In this document: piece by piece, positions 7,123-9,216 of the stretch
Layout: each line of letters begins with the position of its first letter
Position numbering within the stretch: the first letter of the stretch is position 1
Assembly: GCA_003533405.1 (NCBI GenBank)
Contig: DQDL01000040.1
Coordinates: 14,606 to 23,821, forward strand
DNA from: Clostridiales bacterium
GTDB lineage: Bacteria; Bacillota; Clostridia; Oscillospirales; Oscillospiraceae
DNA length: 9,216 nucleotides
Direction: 5' to 3'
The notes under the pieces: generated by a model
The model's database searches: none
What the model was told of the DNA's origin: nothing
Seen by the model: the letters and a program-made list of their open reading frames with translations, nothing else
Position numbers and translations under genes: made by a program

Positions 7123-7141
7123 AACTTGTGTTTTCTCGCTC

Positions 7142-7170
7142 TTTACAAGCCTGCGGCAAAATGCTATTCT
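7142..7170 (+). promoter_or_regulatory. Candidate extended -10 promoter for an intergenic RNA
   Basis: TTTACA (7142-7147), a 17-base spacer, then TATTCT (7165-7170) preceded by TGC (an extended -10 TG). Transcription would start near 7177 and run about 100 nt to the T-run at 7274-7280. No open frame with a ribosome binding site lies between. Confidence 0.4.
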
Positions 7171-7176
7171 CTAATC

Positions 7177-7280
7177 ACAGCTTATCCAATTGGTCTCGCA
7201 AATGCGAAACCACGGCTCATATCTTTATCCCACAACCCTGTTAGCAGGCTACGGCTTAAACCGCAGCCTGCACTTTTTTT
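7177..7280. ncRNA. Candidate structured RNA, orientation uncertain
   Basis: There are two hairpins. The first pairs 7191-7199 with 7204-7212 (loop AAAT, one mismatch, C7195 x A7208). The second pairs 7244-7254 with 7261-7271 (loop CTTAAA, one mismatch, A7251 x C7264). Read on the minus strand, both mismatches become U-G wobble pairs, so each hairpin is fully paired only there. Against that, the promoter-like sequence at 7142-7170 and the T7 tract after the second hairpin suggest a plus-strand transcript of about 100 nt. Imperfect direct repeats flank the first hairpin (TCACAGCTTATCC at 7175-7187 and TCATATCTTTATCC at 7217-7230). I do not recognise a known riboswitch or small-RNA family. Confidence 0.35.
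7244..7280 (+). terminator. Intrinsic-terminator-like hairpin upstream of noc
   Basis: GCAGGCTACGG (7244-7254) pairs with CCGCAGCCTGC (7261-7271) with one A x C mismatch. After two bases comes a run of seven T (7274-7280). No plus-strand coding gene lies just upstream, so it ends either an intergenic RNA or a noc leader. Confidence 0.6.
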
Positions 7281-7357
7281 CGCAGTAGCCGCTTTCGCTA
7301 ATTTTTGCATAATAAATGCTGTATCCTCAGAATATAATTTGTATTTCGGAGGAAACT

Positions 7358-8173
7358 ATGCAAGCGATAAAACGGCGGCCGTCGGTGCGCAGAGGCGGCG
7401 TTATCTATCTTTCGGTCGAGGACATTGACCCAAGCCCCGTCCAGCCGAGAAAAACCTTTGACGACGGCGACTTGAACGAGCTTTCGCAGTCTATCGCCGA
7501 GTATGGCATACTGAACCCGCTGACCGTGCGCCTGCGGGATAACCGCTACGAGCTCGTTGCCGGCGAGCGCAGACTGCGTGCTGCAAAGCTTGCGGGGCTC
7601 TGCGAGGTGCCGTGCATCCTGCTCGATGTCGGGCTCGAGGACGCAAGCCTGATCGCACTCATCGAGAATTTGCAGCGGCGTGACCTTGATTTCATCGAGG
7701 AGGCAAACGGCTTAAAGCAGCTCATCGACCTTTTCGGCATGAGCCAGGAGGAGGCGGCCCGCAGGCTCGGCAAGTCGCAGTCGGCGGTGGCAAACAAGCT
7801 GCGGCTGTTGAAGCTTCCGCAGGATGTGCGTGAAACGCTGCGTGACCGTGGGCTTACCGAGCGCCACGGCAGGGCGCTTTTGCGCCTGCCCGACGCCACG
7901 GCGATACGCTCGGCGCTTGCGTATATCATCGAGCACGACCTCAATGTCGTGTCGACGGATAATTACATAGACGCCCTCATTGAGCGGCAAAAGCTCGGTG
8001 CGCACGAAAAACCGAAGCGCACATTTATAATGAAGGATGTGCGGCTTTTCATGAACACGGTGCGCCACGGGCTCGACCTCATGAAGCAGGGCGGCATCGA
8101 TGCAGGCCTAAAGCGTGAGGAGACCGACGATGCGTTCATCCTCACCATATCCATTCCCAAAAAGACGGAATAG
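7358..8173 (+). CDS. noc: Nucleoid occlusion protein Noc (ParB-like CTPase)
   Basis: Noc binds many chromosomal sites and keeps the division septum off the nucleoid. The 271-residue product has the ParB N-terminal CTPase fold with PVQPRKTF (27-34), GERRLRA (69-75) and ENLQRRDL (103-110). It then has a helix-turn-helix GMSQEEAARRLGKSQSAVAN (127-146), KLRLLKLP, LTERHGRALL (166-175), and a C-terminal dimer region (VRLFMNTVRHGLDLM, then ILTISIPKK). SAVANKLRLLKLP, TERHxRALL and the C-terminal block match Noc rather than ParB/Spo0J. The frame opens at 7316, but ATG 7358 is preceded by GGAGGA at the right distance (7348-7353). With this start the protein lacks most of the N-terminal extension that carries the membrane-binding helix in Bacillus Noc; it begins instead with a basic stretch (KRRPSVRR). 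No parA or parB neighbour is visible. Confidence 0.85.
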   Translation: MQAIKRRPSVRRGGVIYLSVEDIDPSPVQPRKTFDDGDLNELSQSIAEYGILNPLTVRLRDNRYELVAGERRLRAAKLAGLCEVPCILLDVGLEDASLIALIENLQRRDLDFIEEANGLKQLIDLFGMSQEEAARRLGKSQSAVANKLRLLKLPQDVRETLRDRGLTERHGRALLRLPDATAIRSALAYIIEHDLNVVSTDNYIDALIERQKLGAHEKPKRTFIMKDVRLFMNTVRHGLDLMKQGGIDAGLKREETDDAFILTISIPKKTE

Positions 8174-8179
8174 TACAAA

Positions 8180-8206
8180 CTCCGCTTTGCATATGCTTTG
8201 CGGGGG
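8180..8206 (+). promoter_or_regulatory. Possible hairpin masking the ylmC ribosome binding site
   Basis: CTCCGC (8180-8185) can pair with GCGGGG (8200-8205; one T-G pair), with TTT/TTT facing each other and GCATATGC at the tip. The G-run used as Shine-Dalgarno for ATG 8215 lies in the 3' arm. The predicted helix is short and its effect is unproven. Confidence 0.25.
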
Positions 8207-8214
8207 TGCAGAAT

Positions 8215-8493
8215 ATGATAAACTATTTTTCCGAGCTGCGATACAAGGAGGTCATCGATATACACACGGGCAGACGATTGGGCTATGTGTGCGATGCCGA
8301 GTTTGACGAAAAGGAGGGGCGGATAATTTCGCTCATCACCCCGGGCAGGGCAAAGCTTTTCGGGCTTTTAGGCCGTGAGGATGACTACATTTTGCCGTGG
8401 AAATGCATCCAGCGGCTCGGCAGCGACATCATTCTTGTCGAGCTTGAGCCCAACCAGCCCCGCCGTCACCGTGAAAAAAGAAAAATTTTTTGA
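8215..8493 (+). CDS. YlmC/YmxH family PRC-barrel protein
   Basis: The 92-residue product is a single PRC-barrel domain of the YlmC/YmxH type, annotated as sporulation-related in Bacillus and clostridia. Features are the opening FSELRYKEVIDIHTGRRLGY (5-24), an acidic turn DAEFDEKEGRI (27-37), ISLITPG, the LFGLLGREDDYILPW block, then IQRLGSDIILVEL, and a basic C-terminal tail (RRHREKRKIF). The biochemical role is not established; PRC barrels usually bind partner proteins or RNA. GTG 8206 is in frame, but ATG 8215 has the GGGGG run eight bases upstream and gives the normal family N-terminus. It lies 41 nt after noc with no terminator between, so the two are probably co-transcribed. Its stop codon overlaps a TTGACA hexamer, and no terminator separates it from rpsB. 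Confidence 0.85.
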   Translation: MINYFSELRYKEVIDIHTGRRLGYVCDAEFDEKEGRIISLITPGRAKLFGLLGREDDYILPWKCIQRLGSDIILVELEPNQPRRHREKRKIF

Positions 8494-8511
8494 CAAATCG
8501 GTAAAAAACTA

Positions 8512-8540
8512 TTGAAATTCCACGCTGTTTTTGATATTAT
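8512..8540 (+). promoter_or_regulatory. Sigma-A promoter for rpsB
   Basis: TTGAAA (8512-8517), a 17-base spacer, then TATTAT (8535-8540); transcription would start near 8547. A second set, TTGACA (8490-8495) with TGAAAT (8513-8518) at 17-base spacing, overlaps it and has a poorer -10. It may be an additional start. Confidence 0.7.
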
Positions 8541-8546
8541 ATCAAG

Positions 8547-8641
8547 GCATTTCGCACGGGTGCGGACTTTTGCCCATGTGGCTACGGCTTGGGCGGAGGG
8601 ATGAGGCATCCGGAGGAAAAACAAATTAGGAGGAAAAATCA
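8547..8641 (+). promoter_or_regulatory. rpsB 5' leader with three small hairpins and doubled SD motif
   Basis: The leader of about 95 nt can form three stems: 8551-8556 with 8561-8566, 8570-8576 with 8590-8596 (with two G-T pairs), and GGATG/CATCC (8599-8603 with 8607-8611). The ten-base motif GGAGGAAAAA occurs exactly twice, at 8612-8621 and 8629-8638. Only the second copy is at the right distance (8 nt) from the rpsB ATG. The layout suggests possible autoregulation by S2, as known for rpsB in other bacteria; this is inference. Confidence 0.4.
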
Positions 8642-9216
8642 ATGTCAGTAGTATCTATGAAGCAGCTGCTCGAGGCCGGTGTCCACTTCGGTCACCAGAC
8701 CCGCCGCTGGAACCCCAAGATGGCCGAATACATCTACATGGAGCGTAACGGCATCTACATCATCGACCTGCAGAAGACCGTCAAGAAGCTCGAAGAGGCT
8801 TACAACTTCGTGCGTGATATCGCTGCAAACGGTCAGACCATCCTTTTCGTCGGCACCAAGAAGCAGGCTGCCGAGGCTGTTAAGGAAGAGGCTTCCCGTG
8901 TAGGCATGTACTATGTCAATGCCCGTTGGCTCGGCGGCATGCTCACCAACTTCAAGACCATGCGCACCCGTATCGACCGCCTTGCTCAGCTCAAGAAGAT
9001 GCAGGAGGACGGCACCTTCGATATGCTGCCCAAGAAGGAAGTCATCAAGCTCATGGGCGAGATGGACAAGCTCGAGAAGTATCTCGGCGGCGTTAAGGAA
9101 ATGAAGAAGCTGCCCGGCGCAATGTTCGTTGTCGACCCCCGCAAGGAGCACAATGCGATCGCAGAGGCTCGCAAGCTGCACATCCCCATCGTTGCTATCG
9201 TTGATACCAACTGCGA
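8642..9216 (+). CDS. rpsB: 30S ribosomal protein S2, N-terminal part (3' end outside window)
   Basis: The frame runs from ATG 8642 to the window end without a stop, giving 191 residues of about 240-250 expected. It is clearly ribosomal protein S2. Recognisable blocks are MKQLLEAGVHFGHQTRRWNP near the start, IDLQKT, ILFVGTKKQA, the WLGGMLTNFKT block, LPKKEV, KLPGAMFVVDPRKEHNAI and IPIVAIVDTNC at the cut end. S2 joins the small subunit late and helps hold S1 or its equivalent at the mRNA entry side. AGGAGG lies eight bases before the start. Frequent GCT, GTT and CGT codons compared with the neighbouring genes fit a highly expressed gene. tsf (EF-Ts) is expected next, outside the window. Confidence 0.97.
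   Translation, partial: MSVVSMKQLLEAGVHFGHQTRRWNPKMAEYIYMERNGIYIIDLQKTVKKLEEAYNFVRDIAANGQTILFVGTKKQAAEAVKEEASRVGMYYVNARWLGGMLTNFKTMRTRIDRLAQLKKMQEDGTFDMLPKKEVIKLMGEMDKLEKYLGGVKEMKKLPGAMFVVDPRKEHNAIAEARKLHIPIVAIVDTNC

Larger units (their letters stand above)
7048..7357. other. Gene-free intergenic region with structured element
   Basis: These roughly 310 bases between the DUF378 start and the noc start hold no convincing gene. A plus-strand frame opens here, but it has no ribosome binding site and its product resembles nothing I recognise. What can be seen: the palindrome at 7102-7113; a TTTACA/extended -10 promoter at 7142-7170; a hairpin at 7191-7212; a terminator-like hairpin with T7 at 7244-7280; and a TATAAT at 7333-7338 without a clear -35. 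The last could give noc a very short leader. Confidence 0.6.

Noticed and set aside
7126..7428. Open plus-strand frame of about 100 codons across the intergenic region into noc
   Set aside because: No ribosome binding site, low-complexity unrecognisable product, and it runs out of frame into noc, which has a clear Shine-Dalgarno start.
8601..8651. Short upstream frame (16 codons) starting at ATG 8601 and overlapping the rpsB start
   Set aside because: The GGAGG in front of it is only one base from the ATG, and the ATG lies inside a hairpin; coincidence is more likely than a leader peptide.
1..9216. parS or Noc-box sites near noc, CRISPR repeats, insertion sequences, tRNA or rRNA genes
   Set aside because: Looked for by eye on both strands; nothing matching was found.

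Overview
The window looks like chromosomal DNA of a spore-forming, fairly GC-rich clostridial Firmicute, most likely of the Oscillospirales (Ruminococcaceae/Oscillospiraceae) type. The support is a Noc-type nucleoid occlusion protein, a YlmC/YmxH PRC-barrel protein, a CsaB-type pyruvyl transferase, a fused TRAP permease, strong AGGAGG-type ribosome binding sites and frequent 1-4 nt gene overlaps. No insertion sequence, prophage gene, CRISPR array, tRNA or rRNA was seen. The genus assignment is an inference.

Layout. (1) 1-432 (+) is the 3' end of a fused TRAP-transporter permease. It ends at a strong palindromic terminator (451-481) shared with the convergent unit that follows. (2) 487-2204 (-) is a two-gene unit: csaB, then a PurN-fold protein whose catalytic Asn, His and Asp are all replaced. 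Its promoter (2298-2270) lies in an AT-rich divergent region. (3) 2347-6810 (+) is a tight four-gene operon with every junction overlapping by 1-4 nt: a histidine phosphatase-GNAT fusion, a metallophosphoesterase with an SH3-like tail, a YgiQ-family radical SAM protein and a small DUF1294 membrane protein. (4) 6841-7047 (-) is a small DUF378 membrane protein, converging on the DUF1294 gene through a bidirectional terminator. (5) 7048-7357 is a gene-free stretch of about 310 nt. It holds two imperfect hairpins, a T7 tract and a promoter-like sequence, and is a candidate unidentified structured RNA. (6) 7358-8173 (+) is noc, followed by the ylmC/ymxH-like gene (8215-8493). (7) 8642-9216 (+) is the 5' part of rpsB (ribosomal protein S2), with its own promoter and a leader of about 95 nt.

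How the genes relate. csaB points to pyruvylated secondary cell-wall polymer and SLH-protein anchoring. noc and ylmC relate to division and sporulation biology. rpsB opens the usual rpsB-tsf translation locus. The four-gene operon has no obvious single pathway. Several starts were moved from the longest open frame to the codon with a proper Shine-Dalgarno sequence: csaB (TTG 2204), DUF378 (ATG 7047), noc (ATG 7358) and ylmC (ATG 8215). The two observations most worth pursuing are the active-site-less PurN homologue coupled to csaB and the structured intergenic element at about 7142-7280. Everything else is ordinary clostridial housekeeping or accessory content.
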